NCBI RefSeq assembly: GCF_008520265.1
Contig: NZ_VIQM01000022.1
Location: 1-64,000, forward strand
DNA length: 64,000 bases
From: Sphingobacterium cavernae
GTDB lineage: Bacteria > Bacteroidota > Bacteroidia > Sphingobacteriales > Sphingobacteriaceae
Direction of reading: 5' to 3'
The notes below the pieces were generated by a model. The model saw only the letters and a program-made list of their open reading frames with translations. It was not told where the DNA came from and did not search any database. The position numbers and the translations under genes were made by a program. Below, piece after piece: positions 25,509-34,919 of the stretch (position 1 is the first letter of the stretch; each line of letters starts with the position of its first letter).

Positions 25509-28500
25509 ATGAATAAAAATAACAGAATGAAAAGTCAGCTCATTTCGAGTAGTATAATATCTATGCTAATTATGTTATTTGGAGCTTCTTATTTATTTTA
25601 CAGTCTCAATGTATTCACGAATAAGAACGAAGAAATTCTTAGCAATACACAACATAAATTATATATATCCACGTCAATCAATACCCACATAAAAGAATTG
25701 ATTCACGCGAATATGGATGAGGCTCGAACTCCTAATTCGCAAAAACAAAACATTCGAAATATAGCAACGGAGTTAGAGACAGAGACTGCTAAATTAGAAG
25801 AAGCAAAGGATGGTAATGAATATGTTATTCCATTAAAACTCCACACAAAAGATTTAATAAAATCTTCCTTAAATCCAATATACACAGACAAAGATGAATT
25901 AATTGCTTATTGGAATGCACAAGATCAGAAAACACTAACCGTTGTAAACACATTCATTAAAGATGTTATTGAGCATAGGGTGGCTGAAATGGAGAAAAAC
26001 GAACAATCATTTAATATAGCCAAGATTGTAATAGTTGTTTTAATCACACTAATTTTCATCTTCATTATCTTCACATTTTATAAAGTAATTCAAACATTAC
26101 AAAAACTAAAGGAGACGACAGATAATCTTACATCAATAAATAATGAATTTGTTGAAGCAAAAGTAAAAATTGAGAACACAAATTGGATATTAGAGAAAAG
26201 TGCCCTAATATCTGAAGGAATCAGTGGTCTTGATGATGAGCGCGAAATATGTCATGTAGTCATTAACATATTAAATAAACATTTACAAACTCCAGCCATT
26301 GCCATCTATGTACGTAAACCTGACTCTCCAGTATTTACACTGTGCGCTGATCACGGCGTAAATAGAAATTTAGCAATCAGAGATTTTATTTCAGGCGATG
26401 GATTCCTTGGTAAAATCACGGAAGATAAGGATATTATTGTATTAGAAAATCAACCTAAAGATCATCTCAACATTCAAAGCACACTTATCAAAGACTCCTC
26501 ATACTCTATTTTATATTGCCCTTTAGTACACGATGGTGTTACTTTAGGATTGATTGAAATAGCATTAGCAGATTATGATGCACAATTAAAGGATAGACTA
26601 CGAGACTATTTTAATCGTATTAGCAGAACAATCGCAACTCGAATTAAATTTGGACAAAGTCACTTGTTGGTTCAAGAATTATTGGATGAAACGCAAAGAC
26701 AAACAGAAGAACTAGAAGCTCAACAAGAAGAATTACGCATCACTAATGAAGAATTAGTACATAAAACAAACTTATTAGAATCTTCGGAAGAAGAATTGCG
26801 CGTACAACAAGAAGAACTAACACAGACAAACTTAGAATTAAACAAAAAAGCAGAAGAGCTTGAGTCTAGAAATCAAGACTTAAACCGAACACAAAATCTC
26901 GTAGAGCAAAAAATACAAGAAGTAGAATTGGCAAGTAAATATAAATCAGAATTCATGGCTAACATGAGTCATGAGCTACGTACGCCTCTAAATAGTATTT
27001 TGATTTTAGCAAAACTTCTTCAAGACAACAAAAAACAAAACTTAAACCAAGAACAAGTTAAGTATGCGAAAGTAATCCATGATGCTGGGGCTGACTTGTT
27101 AGAATTGATTAACGAGTTGCTAGATTTAGCAAAAATAGAAGCAGGACATGTTGATCTTAATGTGGAGAAAATCTCATCTAGCGAATTTGTCAAAGATATT
27201 GAAGAATTGTTTAAGGCGATTGCGAAAGACAAGAATATTAAATTCCAAACTATTATTGACAATGAGGTTCCTGAAGAATTTCTTTCAGATGAATATAGAC
27301 TACAACAAGTTATTAAAAACTTCCTATCTAATGCATTTAAATTCACTGAGTCAAATGGTACAGTTCAGCTAAAAGTCTCTTTACAATCCAATAACCTTTG
27401 CTTTGATGTAATTGACTCAGGCAAAGGAATCTCCAAAGAAAAGCAAGATTTAATTTTCGAAGCATTTAGACAAGAAGACGGATCAACGAGTCGTAAATAT
27501 GGTGGAACAGGTCTTGGGCTATCCATTAGTAAAGAAATTGCTAGCCTATTAGGCGGTCGAATAGCACTGGAAAGTGAGATTGGAGTTGGAAGTAAATTCT
27601 CACTAATCATCCCAGTTCAGAGAGCAGAATTGTCAGATAAGAAAGAAACAAGAAGTTTAGCTCCTACGTCAAAACATATCATCTTACCAAAAGAAGATAT
27701 TAAAGTTGCAAATGAGGAGGAAAAAGAAGCTCAAACTCCTGTAGCAGATCGCAAGACAATATTGATTATTGAAGACGATATAAATTTTGCTGATATTTTG
27801 AAAGGATTTGCGGAAGACTATGGCTATGAAGTGCTATTAGCACATGATGGAGCCAAGGGCATAGAATTAGCAAAAAAACATTTACCAAGTGCAATAATAT
27901 TGGATGTAATGCTACCTATTGCAGATGGTTGGGAGGTACTACGTATTTTAAAAGACACGGACAGCACAAAACATATACCTATTCACATGATGTCTGCTGC
28001 TACATTCTCTAAAAAAGACTTTTTAGAATGTGGCGCTATTGGCTTCATGCACAAGCCTGTGACAGAAGATACTATCCAGAGTACATTTGAGAATATTAAT
28101 ATTAATCTGAGTAAATCTGTTAAAAAAATTCTCTTAGTAGAGGATCAAGAGCTTCAAAGCGATTATATTAAAAATTCTTTTGCTGGTCACAATATTAATG
28201 TAATTCAAACATTCTCGTTAAACTCAGCCTGGGCAAAATTAAATGAGGAGAAAAATATTGATTGTATTATACTAGATTTAAGCTTACCTGATGGCAATGG
28301 CTTGGATCTAATTGAAAAAATCAAAGAAGATAGTTCATTGGCGCAAATTCCAATCATAATCAATACGGCATACGAATTACCTAGAGAACAATATGATAAA
28401 ATTCTCAAAGATGCCAGAGCGACCATTCTCAAATCAGACAAATCAAGCGATAGACTTATAGACGAAGTGAATTTGTTTTTGAATAAACTTAATACCAACG

Positions 28501-28922
28501 CTAATCAACCTGCAGCAATAGTACCAACTATTACGCAGACCAATAATTTAAATGGTAAGCGTGTGTTGATCGCAGATGATGATATGCGTAATGTATTCGC
28601 ATTATCCACTAGTCTACAAAACTATGATATGAATATCGAGATTGCCAATAACGGAAAAGAAGCAGTTGATATATTGAAAAATCCAAATCATGGTGTAGAT
28701 ATCGTATTAATGGATATTATGATGCCTGAAATGGATGGCTATGAAGCTATCCAAATTATTCGAAATGAATTAAAATATAAGAATTTGCCGATACTCGCTG
28801 TCACAGCCAAAGCGATGAAAGGTGACAGAGAAAAATCAATTCAGATTGGGGCGAATGATTATGTTAGTAAGCCTATTGATATTGATAAACTGACATCATT
28901 GTTACAAGTATGGTTGGGATAA
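25509..28922 (+). CDS. Hybrid sensor histidine kinase with three receiver domains
   Basis: An 1137-residue membrane sensor. Two membrane helices (about 10-33 and 171-192) bound a ~135-residue extracytoplasmic helical sensor. Then come a GAF-like domain (about 235-385), a long Glu/Gln-rich coiled coil (about 388-478, with repeats such as EELEAQQEELRITNEEL), HisKA (His488 in MANMSHELRTPLN) and HATPase (IKNFLSNAFKFT, GGTGLGLSI). Three REC domains follow, with phospho-acceptors near Asp799, Asp923 and Asp1069. Its 3' end overlaps cheR by 13 nt. The set with CheR and CheB suggests reversible methylation of this protein's coiled coil (inference). There is no MCP signalling domain. Confidence 0.93.
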   Translation: MNKNNRMKSQLISSSIISMLIMLFGASYLFYSLNVFTNKNEEILSNTQHKLYISTSINTHIKELIHANMDEARTPNSQKQNIRNIATELETETAKLEEAKDGNEYVIPLKLHTKDLIKSSLNPIYTDKDELIAYWNAQDQKTLTVVNTFIKDVIEHRVAEMEKNEQSFNIAKIVIVVLITLIFIFIIFTFYKVIQTLQKLKETTDNLTSINNEFVEAKVKIENTNWILEKSALISEGISGLDDEREICHVVINILNKHLQTPAIAIYVRKPDSPVFTLCADHGVNRNLAIRDFISGDGFLGKITEDKDIIVLENQPKDHLNIQSTLIKDSSYSILYCPLVHDGVTLGLIEIALADYDAQLKDRLRDYFNRISRTIATRIKFGQSHLLVQELLDETQRQTEELEAQQEELRITNEELVHKTNLLESSEEELRVQQEELTQTNLELNKKAEELESRNQDLNRTQNLVEQKIQEVELASKYKSEFMANMSHELRTPLNSILILAKLLQDNKKQNLNQEQVKYAKVIHDAGADLLELINELLDLAKIEAGHVDLNVEKISSSEFVKDIEELFKAIAKDKNIKFQTIIDNEVPEEFLSDEYRLQQVIKNFLSNAFKFTESNGTVQLKVSLQSNNLCFDVIDSGKGISKEKQDLIFEAFRQEDGSTSRKYGGTGLGLSISKEIASLLGGRIALESEIGVGSKFSLIIPVQRAELSDKKETRSLAPTSKHIILPKEDIKVANEEEKEAQTPVADRKTILIIEDDINFADILKGFAEDYGYEVLLAHDGAKGIELAKKHLPSAIILDVMLPIADGWEVLRILKDTDSTKHIPIHMMSAATFSKKDFLECGAIGFMHKPVTEDTIQSTFENININLSKSVKKILLVEDQELQSDYIKNSFAGHNINVIQTFSLNSAWAKLNEEKNIDCIILDLSLPDGNGLDLIEKIKEDSSLAQIPIIINTAYELPREQYDKILKDARATILKSDKSSDRLIDEVNLFLNKLNTNANQPAAIVPTITQTNNLNGKRVLIADDDMRNVFALSTSLQNYDMNIEIANNGKEAVDILKNPNHGVDIVLMDIMMPEMDGYEAIQIIRNELKYKNLPILAVTAKAMKGDREKSIQIGANDYVSKPIDIDKLTSLLQVWLG

Positions 28923-29743
28923 ATAACAGTATCTTAATTGAATATGATGATCTTGAATCCATTATTTATCTGCTGAAAAATGTAACGGAAATAGATTTGT
29001 CAGGATATTCCAAATCTTCACTTAAAAGAAGAATTGAGCGCTTTTTACAAGTTGAAAAAATGGATGTGGTTGATCTTAAAAACGCAATTGTGAATGTAAA
29101 AGATTTTCATAATTACTTCATACAAGAGCTTGTGGTTAACGTAACTGAAATGTTTCGTGATCCACAATTTTATGTATCCTTAAAAAAGAATGTGATTCCG
29201 TATCTAAAAACCTATCCGCAAATCCGTATATGGAGTGCAGGAAGCTCAACTGGTGAAGAAGCTTATTCGACAACAATACTTTTAAACGAAATGGGTATTT
29301 TAGATCGTAGCTTCATCTATGGAACTGATATTAGTCCAAGAACATTGGAGATTGCGCGTAAGGGAGTGTATTCTCTGAATAAAATCAAATCTTACACAGA
29401 GAATTATTTACAAACAAAGCCTGTTACAGACTTTTCAAGCCATTATACAGCTATGTATGATGCTGCTATCATTAATAAAGAATACCGAAGTAAAGTTCTG
29501 TTTTCTACGCATAATCTTGTCTCAGACGGAGCATTTAATGAATTTCAACTCATTATGTGTAGAAATGTAATGATCTATTTTAACAAAGAATTACAAGAGC
29601 GAGTACTTAATTTATTTTATGAATCATTGAGTTTGTTTGGTTTTCTATGTTTAGGATCTAAAGAAAGCTTATACGCACAGGACATTAAAAAGAATTTTAA
29701 AGTAATAGACAAACAATACAATATCTACCAAAAAATAAAATAA
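28910..29743 (+). CDS. cheR: CheR-type protein-glutamate O-methyltransferase
   Basis: A 277-residue SAM-dependent methyltransferase of the CheR family, which methylates glutamates in receptor coiled coils. N-terminal helical domain (about 12-80, GYSKSSLKRRIERFL), then VTEMFRDPQFY. The SAM-binding motif is IRIWSAGSSTGEEAYS, followed by YGTDISPRTLEIARKGVYS and the signature IMCRNVMIYFNKELQ. All core motifs are intact. It overlaps the upstream kinase gene by 13 nt and abuts cheB with a one-base TAATG overlap, so the three are translationally coupled. No chemoreceptor, CheA or CheW is nearby. Confidence 0.94.
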   Translation: MVGINNSILIEYDDLESIIYLLKNVTEIDLSGYSKSSLKRRIERFLQVEKMDVVDLKNAIVNVKDFHNYFIQELVVNVTEMFRDPQFYVSLKKNVIPYLKTYPQIRIWSAGSSTGEEAYSTTILLNEMGILDRSFIYGTDISPRTLEIARKGVYSLNKIKSYTENYLQTKPVTDFSSHYTAMYDAAIINKEYRSKVLFSTHNLVSDGAFNEFQLIMCRNVMIYFNKELQERVLNLFYESLSLFGFLCLGSKESLYAQDIKKNFKVIDKQYNIYQKIK

Positions 29744-30309
29744 TGGCTATTGCGTCAGATATAATTATAATTGGTGGTTCAGCTGGATCATATACGCTGA
29801 TTGCAGGATTATTAGAGCAGTTACCTTTCAATTTTGAAGCAGCTATTTGTATAGTGCTTCATAGAAATAGACACTATGACACAAAAATTGAGAAAAGTCT
29901 ATCACGAAAATTAAATAAAAACATAATACCGGTCATAGACAAGATGGATATTTGCAAAAATCATGTCTATTTCGCACCAGCTGGTTATCATTTATTGATT
30001 GAACCTAACAATACATTTTCATTGGATTGCTCAGAACATATAAACTATTCAAGACCATCTATTGATGTCTTGTTTGAGACAGCTGCACAAGTATATGCAG
30101 ATCGATGCACGGCTTTTTTGTTTTCGGGTGCCAATAGTGATGGCGCAAAGGGATTAAGGGTTATTGAAAACTATGGGGGTAAAATAATAATTCAGGATCC
30201 AGCCCAATCTATTATTCGTACTATGCCTTTGGCGGGAATTCGTGAAACAAAAAGTCCTACAGTTTGGAAGGATGATGAAATTCTTTCATTTTTCAAAAAT
30301 TTAAATTAA
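29743..30309 (+). CDS. cheB: CheB-type protein-glutamate methylesterase, no receiver domain
   Basis: A 188-residue stand-alone CheB catalytic domain. The catalytic serine is in IIGGSAGSYT, the histidine in IVLHRNRHYD, and the aspartate in LFSGANSDGAKGLRVIENYGG. VYFAPAGYHLLIE is the usual conserved segment. The N-terminal receiver domain of classical CheB is missing, so activity cannot be switched by its own phosphorylation and may depend on the hybrid kinases' receivers. It would remove methyl groups added by the adjacent CheR. It is 6 nt before the second hybrid kinase gene. Confidence 0.93.
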   Translation: MAIASDIIIIGGSAGSYTLIAGLLEQLPFNFEAAICIVLHRNRHYDTKIEKSLSRKLNKNIIPVIDKMDICKNHVYFAPAGYHLLIEPNNTFSLDCSEHINYSRPSIDVLFETAAQVYADRCTAFLFSGANSDGAKGLRVIENYGGKIIIQDPAQSIIRTMPLAGIRETKSPTVWKDDEILSFFKNLN

Positions 30310-30315
30310 TGAACC

Positions 30316-31929
30316 ATGAAAAACATTAATCTTCTGATACTTGATGATAAGGAAGAAAACATCATTAGTTTGAGAGCTTTGTTGGGTGATATTGAGAATA
30401 TCAATATGATAAGCACAACTGATCCTAATGAGGCACTGAAGTTATGCTGGAAAAATGATATTTCCATAGCATTAGTTGATGTGCAAATGCCTGAAATTAA
30501 TGGATTTGAGTTCGTATCCTTATTGAAAGCTAATCCTAAGACGAGTCATATTATCGCCATCATGGTAACAGCAATATCTAAGGAAGACAAATTTTTAATA
30601 AAGGGTCTTCAAAGTGGTGCTGTTGATTATTTACACAAACCATTGAATCCTGAAATTACTATAGCTAAGGTTAATGCTTTCATAAAACAGGTTCAAATTC
30701 AAGAAGAAATTATACAAAAGAATGCAGAATTAGAACAATCTAAATCTGCTCTTATCGAGGCTAACAAAGAAGCCGAACACGCTCGAAAATCAAAGGAAAT
30801 TTTTTTAGCAAACATGAGTCATGAGATTCGCACACCAATTAATGGCATCATGGGGATTATTCATATGTTAAAAAGTTCTTCCCTAAATCCAGAACAAATT
30901 GATTGGGTAAAAAGATTGGATACCGCTTCAAACTCTTTATTAATGATAATTAATGACATTTTGGATATTTCCAAAATTGATTCAGGCATGCTAAAGATTG
31001 AATTTGAAAATTTCAATTTAAAAGATTTAATCGAAGAAACTGCTAATATTTTCAAAATCAAAGCTGAAAATAAAGGATTAAAAATTGACATTAAAATTGA
31101 CGAAAAGATTCCAAAAATTGTAAGTTTTGACTCCTTGAGACTCCAACAAATTCTTTCAAATTTCATATCAAATTCTCTTAAATTCACTGAAAAAGGATCT
31201 ATTGAATTCTGTATCGAGTCACTTTCCGCTTCGAATAGTGTTCATGAAATTAAATTTGCAATAAAAGATACAGGAATCGGCATAAAATCAACGTCTGTAG
31301 AGAAAATTTTTCAAGAATTTGAGCAAGGTGATGATCGAATTACGAAGAAATTTGGTGGAACAGGATTAGGTCTTGCTATTGTGAAAAGATTAGCTAAGTT
31401 GCTCCAAGGAGAAGTACATGCAGAAAGTAATTATGGTGAAGGATCTACCTTCTCATTTATTGTTAAGATGGAAGAAGTAAAAGAAGAAGCGTTGGAGAAG
31501 AAAAAGGAAAATTTACAGTATACTGAACTTCAAAAGCTGTCACAACTGAAAGTACTAGTAGCGGAAGATAATGATTTAAATAGTTTTATGCTAGCACACA
31601 TGCTGCGCACATGGGAATGTGAAGTTAAAATTGTAAAAAATGGAAGATTTGCTTTAGAAGCTTTGGACGCAGAACACTTCGATTTGGTTCTTATGGATAC
31701 GCATATGCCCGTAATGAGTGGATTTGAGGCGATTACAGAAATACGAAACAATTTAGATCCTAAACGCAGTACTATACCGATTATTACTATTTCTGCTTCT
31801 GTGATGGAACATGAGCAAAAGGCAGCCTTCGAAGTCGGCGCAGATGATGTAATTGGTAAGCCATTTAATCCTATTGAACTTTATAATAAAATTGTCAAAG
31901 CTTGTAAGTTACAGATAATAAATAGTTAA
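30316..31929 (+). CDS. Response regulator-histidine kinase hybrid (REC-HisKA-HATPase-REC)
   Basis: A 537-residue soluble protein. The N-terminal receiver has Asp55 (IALVDVQMPEINGFEF) and the KP lysine in YLHKPLNPE. A coiled coil (about 126-160) leads to HisKA with His169 (LANMSHEIRTPINGI), then HATPase (FISNSLKFTEKG, GTGLGLAIVKRL), and a C-terminal receiver (VLVAEDNDLNSFML, LVLMDTHMPVMSG, GKPFNPIELYNK). It lacks membrane segments, so it probably takes phosphate from the upstream membrane kinase and relays it. It is the last gene of the four-gene cassette; no HPt or DNA-binding output gene is adjacent. Confidence 0.93.
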   Translation: MKNINLLILDDKEENIISLRALLGDIENINMISTTDPNEALKLCWKNDISIALVDVQMPEINGFEFVSLLKANPKTSHIIAIMVTAISKEDKFLIKGLQSGAVDYLHKPLNPEITIAKVNAFIKQVQIQEEIIQKNAELEQSKSALIEANKEAEHARKSKEIFLANMSHEIRTPINGIMGIIHMLKSSSLNPEQIDWVKRLDTASNSLLMIINDILDISKIDSGMLKIEFENFNLKDLIEETANIFKIKAENKGLKIDIKIDEKIPKIVSFDSLRLQQILSNFISNSLKFTEKGSIEFCIESLSASNSVHEIKFAIKDTGIGIKSTSVEKIFQEFEQGDDRITKKFGGTGLGLAIVKRLAKLLQGEVHAESNYGEGSTFSFIVKMEEVKEEALEKKKENLQYTELQKLSQLKVLVAEDNDLNSFMLAHMLRTWECEVKIVKNGRFALEALDAEHFDLVLMDTHMPVMSGFEAITEIRNNLDPKRSTIPIITISASVMEHEQKAAFEVGADDVIGKPFNPIELYNKIVKACKLQIINS

Positions 31930-31988
31930 GAAATTTTAGTAAATGCAGATAATTTGTAAATTTGGCAAAAGAAAACTTAGTTAAGATT

Positions 31989-32519
31989 ATGAAAAAATAC
32001 TTTTTAATACCTGCAATTGCAGTAGCTTTAACTATCGCTTCATGTGGTGGTGATAATAAGAAAAATGATACGGATACTGCTTCTACAACAGAAGAAACAA
32101 CGCCTAGCGTAACAGAAACGGTAGAAGGCATTGAAAACGTAACTTCATCAAATACCTGGACTGTAGAAGGAAATGATCAAATGAAATTCAATACAGAGTT
32201 GATCCGCGTAAAAGCTGGTGAACCTTTAGAATTGACATTAAAAAATGTTGGTTCATTACCTAAGGAGTCAATGGGACACAACTTAGTAATTCTTAAACCA
32301 GGTGTAGATATCGCTACATTCGGTGGTGAAGCTGCTGCGGCTTCTGATAATGAATACATCCCTAAATCATCATTATCATCAATCGTTGCACATACAAAAT
32401 TATTAGGACCAGCTGAAGAAGATAAAATCACCGTTACTCTTGATAAAGGTGTTTACGAATATATTTGTAGCTTCCCAGGTCACTTTGGTATGATGAAAGG
32501 TAAAATCGTTGCTGAATAA
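31989..32519 (+). CDS. Azurin-family blue copper lipoprotein
   Basis: From ATG 31989 this is a 176-residue lipoprotein (signal peptide, lipobox IASC, then an acidic, Thr-rich spacer). The cupredoxin domain (about 55-175) has the type 1 copper ligands: His in SMGHNLVILKPG, Cys, His and Met in EYICSFPGHFGMMKG. Azurins shuttle electrons in the periplasm, and here a partner such as the cbb3 oxidase encoded at 56-62 kb is plausible but unproven. An upstream TTG at 31962 is in frame but gives a poor signal peptide. A TAAATTTG box at 31957-31964 fits as promoter. A terminator follows. Confidence 0.93.
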   Translation: MKKYFLIPAIAVALTIASCGGDNKKNDTDTASTTEETTPSVTETVEGIENVTSSNTWTVEGNDQMKFNTELIRVKAGEPLELTLKNVGSLPKESMGHNLVILKPGVDIATFGGEAAAASDNEYIPKSSLSSIVAHTKLLGPAEEDKITVTLDKGVYEYICSFPGHFGMMKGKIVAE

Positions 32520-32549
32520 TAATTTCAGTTCAAGCAACATTATAACACT

Positions 32550-32577
32550 AAAAAGGCACTTAAAGTGCCTTTTTTTA
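32550..32577 (+). terminator. Terminator of the azurin gene
   Basis: AGGCACT (32554-32560) pairs with AGTGCCT (32564-32570), preceded by A-run and followed by seven T. Confidence 0.85.
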
Positions 32578-32588
32578 TGCCAACATAA

Positions 32589-32621
32589 TTTGGTAATAGT
32601 GAACGAGAAAGCTTAACTTTG
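32589..32621 (+). promoter_or_regulatory. Promoter of the first dihydrolipoyl dehydrogenase gene
   Basis: TTTG (32589-32592), 21-nt spacer, TAACTTTG (32614-32621); the ATG follows 25 nt later. Confidence 0.6.
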
Positions 32622-32646
32622 CAACAAAAATTATAAAATAGCAATT

Positions 32647-34053
32647 ATGCAATACGACGTAATAGTAATTGGTAGTGGTCCAGGCGGTTATGTAGCCGCT
32701 ATCCGTTGTGCTCAATTGGGGTTAAAGACAGCGGTAATAGAAAAATACAGCACTTTTGGTGGTACATGTTTGAATGTAGGCTGTATTCCATCCAAAGCTT
32801 TATTAGACACTTCAGAGCACTATCACAATGCTGCTCATGCCTTTGCAGATCACGGTATTTCTGTGAAAGACTTAAAAATTGATGTTAAAAAAATGATCGA
32901 TCGTAAAAACGATGTGATCGCTCAAAATACAGCTGGTATTACATACCTTTTCAAAAAGAACAAAATTGATTCTTACGAAGGTACAGGTTCTTTCGTGAAT
33001 AAAAACACAATCAAAATCACGAAAAAAGATGGTGCTACAGAAGAAATCACTGGTAAAAATGTAATCATCGCTACAGGCTCAAAACCTACAGCTTTACCAT
33101 TCTTGCCAATTGATAAAAAACGTATTATCACTTCTACTGAAGCATTAAACTTGACAGAAGTACCAAAACACTTAATCGTTATCGGTGGTGGTGTTATTGG
33201 TCTTGAGTTGGGCTCAGTTTACGCACGTCTTGGTGCTAAAGTTTCGGTAATTGAATATGCAAAATCAATTATCAGTACAATGGATGGTGGTTTAGGTAAA
33301 GAATTACAACGTGTCTTGAAAAAATCATTGGGCATGGAATTCTTCTTGGGTCACAAAGTAACTGGAGCTTCTGCTAAAGGTAAAACAGTAACAGTTACAG
33401 CTGAAGACGCTAAAGGTCAAGCGGTATCTTTTGAAGGAGATTACTGTATTGTATCTGTAGGACGCGTAGCTTATACCAAAGACTTAGGTTTAGAGAATAT
33501 CGGCATTACTCCAGAAGAAAGAGGAAACAAAATTACAGTTAATGATCACTTAGAAACTGCTGTTGAAGGTGTTTATGCTATCGGTGACGTCGTAAAAGGC
33601 GCTATGCTTGCACACAAAGCTGAAGACGAAGGTATCTACGTGGCTGAACGTATTGCTGGTCAAAAACCACACATCGATTACAACTTAATCCCAGGCGTCG
33701 TTTATACTTGGCCAGAAGTTGCTTCAGTTGGTTTGACAGAAGAACAATTAAAAGAATCAGGTAAGAAATACAAATCAGGTTCATTCTCATTCAAAGCTTC
33801 AGGTCGTGCTAAAGCATCTGGAGATACAGATGGTTTTGTGAAAGTATTGGCTGATGCGGAGACGGATGAGGTATTAGGTGTTCACATGATTGGCCCTCGC
33901 GCAGCAGATATGATTGCTGAAGCAGTTGTAGCTATGGAGTACAGAGCTTCTGCAGAAGATATCGCACGCATCTGTCACGCCCATCCTACTTATACCGAAG
34001 CACTTAAAGAAGCTGCCCTAGCAGCTACAGCAAATAGAGCTATTCACGCTTAA
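32647..34053 (+). CDS. lpdA: Dihydrolipoyl dehydrogenase (paralogue 1)
   Basis: A 468-residue FAD-dependent E3 component of 2-oxo acid dehydrogenases or the glycine cleavage system. It shows the FAD dinucleotide fold VIGSGPGGYVAAIRCAQLGL, redox disulfide GGTCLNVGCIPSK, NAD-binding GGGVIGLELGSVYARLGAKV, FAD segment VYAIGDVVKGAMLAHKAEDE, and the catalytic His-Glu pair in CHAHPTYTEALKEAAL. All active-site residues are intact. No E1 or E2 gene is adjacent. A second, clearly different paralogue lies 1.4 kb downstream; this copy more closely resembles the mitochondrial-type E3 (GGTCLNVGCIPSK). Confidence 0.95.
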   Translation: MQYDVIVIGSGPGGYVAAIRCAQLGLKTAVIEKYSTFGGTCLNVGCIPSKALLDTSEHYHNAAHAFADHGISVKDLKIDVKKMIDRKNDVIAQNTAGITYLFKKNKIDSYEGTGSFVNKNTIKITKKDGATEEITGKNVIIATGSKPTALPFLPIDKKRIITSTEALNLTEVPKHLIVIGGGVIGLELGSVYARLGAKVSVIEYAKSIISTMDGGLGKELQRVLKKSLGMEFFLGHKVTGASAKGKTVTVTAEDAKGQAVSFEGDYCIVSVGRVAYTKDLGLENIGITPEERGNKITVNDHLETAVEGVYAIGDVVKGAMLAHKAEDEGIYVAERIAGQKPHIDYNLIPGVVYTWPEVASVGLTEEQLKESGKKYKSGSFSFKASGRAKASGDTDGFVKVLADAETDEVLGVHMIGPRAADMIAEAVVAMEYRASAEDIARICHAHPTYTEALKEAALAATANRAIHA

Positions 34054-34061
34054 AATATTGT

Positions 34062-34096
34062 AATAAAGGGACAAAGTATTTTGTCCCTTTATTTTT
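34062..34096 (+). terminator. Terminator of lpdA paralogue 1
   Basis: AATAAAGGGACAAA (34062-34075) pairs with TTTGTCCCTTTATT (34080-34093), then TTTT. Confidence 0.85.
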
Positions 34097-34123
34097 TAAT
34101 AATCATACTTAATACTATCTACT

Positions 34124-34528
34124 ATGAATTTTCACACTAGAAAATGGATAAAACCAGAAGACTTAAATCCAAATGGATCTCTTTTCGGTGGTACGCTATT
34201 GCGTTGGATCGATGAAGAAGCAGTAATATACGCTATTGTCCAACTGGGAAATCCTCATGTAGTAACAAAATTCATCTCTGAAATTAACTTTGTAAGCTCT
34301 GCGAAACAAGGGGATATAATTGAACTGGGCATCACTGCCACAGAGTTTGGCAGAACATCAATTACGCTAACCTGTCAGGTTCGTAATAAAATTACAAGAA
34401 AAACTATACTTTCAATCGACAAATTAGTTTTTGTGAATTTAGACGCAAATGGAACACCAACACCACACGGCAAAACAGAAATTACGTATGCTTATATGAG
34501 CATAAATGATCTTCCTCAAAAAGATTAG
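34124..34528 (+). CDS. Acyl-CoA thioesterase, hotdog fold (YciA-like)
   Basis: A 134-residue hotdog-fold protein. The N-terminal part has LNPNGSLFGGTLLRWIDEEA, where the Asp after the central helix start is the usual catalytic acid. VVTKFISEINFVSSAKQGDI and IELGITATEFGRTSITLTCQ form the sheet. This is the BFIT/YciA group that hydrolyses medium and long acyl-CoAs. Length is normal for a single hotdog domain. The N-terminus is preceded by a Bacteroidota-style AT-rich leader. Substrate is inferred from family only. Confidence 0.88.
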   Translation: MNFHTRKWIKPEDLNPNGSLFGGTLLRWIDEEAVIYAIVQLGNPHVVTKFISEINFVSSAKQGDIIELGITATEFGRTSITLTCQVRNKITRKTILSIDKLVFVNLDANGTPTPHGKTEITYAYMSINDLPQKD

Positions 34529-34555
34529 TTTTTATAATTATTCTCTTGCTTTTAA

Positions 34556-34885
34556 ACCTTCACTACGATCGATACACATTGTCTTTTATATCTTAATCTT
34601 GGTATCCAGTGCGGATTGAATGAATCAACAAATCCCCCATATGTAAATCAACTTACGTGTCGAGAAACATCATTTCTGACAATAAGTGATGAAACTAAAG
34701 GAACTTATCCAACTAATAAAACAATTTTTAGAATTGCTGAGATTCAACCAAGAAGAGACCAAACATAAGAAAGACTTAGTGATACATCATCCGTACAGGA
34801 ACTCATAATACCACAACTGGAGATTAAAAGGTATAAAATGAATAGAATAAATATTAATTTAATTCCACCTCCAAAATTATTATAA
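34556..34885 (+). pseudogene. Unrecognised open frame remnant with one stop and no ATG
   Basis: This 370-nt gap between the thioesterase and DUF3817 genes has no normal gene. One plus-strand frame stays open for 110 codons from 34556 to TAA 34883-34885 except for TAA at 34766-34768. The implied peptide is ordinary in composition (for example VNQLTCRETSFLTISDETKG and TIFRIAEIQPRRDQT, then after the stop SSVQELIIPQLEIKRYKMNR). There is no ATG; a TTG at 34616 is the only plausible start. In DNA this AT-rich, chance would give several stops, so a decayed gene is likely. I do not recognise the family. Confidence 0.35.
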
Positions 34886-34919
34886 AACAAAAGCTAGCTT
34901 AAACGCTAGCTTTTGTTTT
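34884..34919. terminator. Long bidirectional terminator
   Basis: AAAACAAAAGCTAGC (34884-34898) pairs perfectly with GCTAGCTTTTGTTTT (34905-34919). The right arm covers the last codons of the DUF3817 gene. Confidence 0.8.

Noticed and set aside
28910..30309. CheR and CheB as part of a flagellar chemotaxis operon
   Set aside because: No MCP, CheA, CheW, CheY-flagellar or fli genes are present, and the flanking kinases are hybrid two-component proteins.
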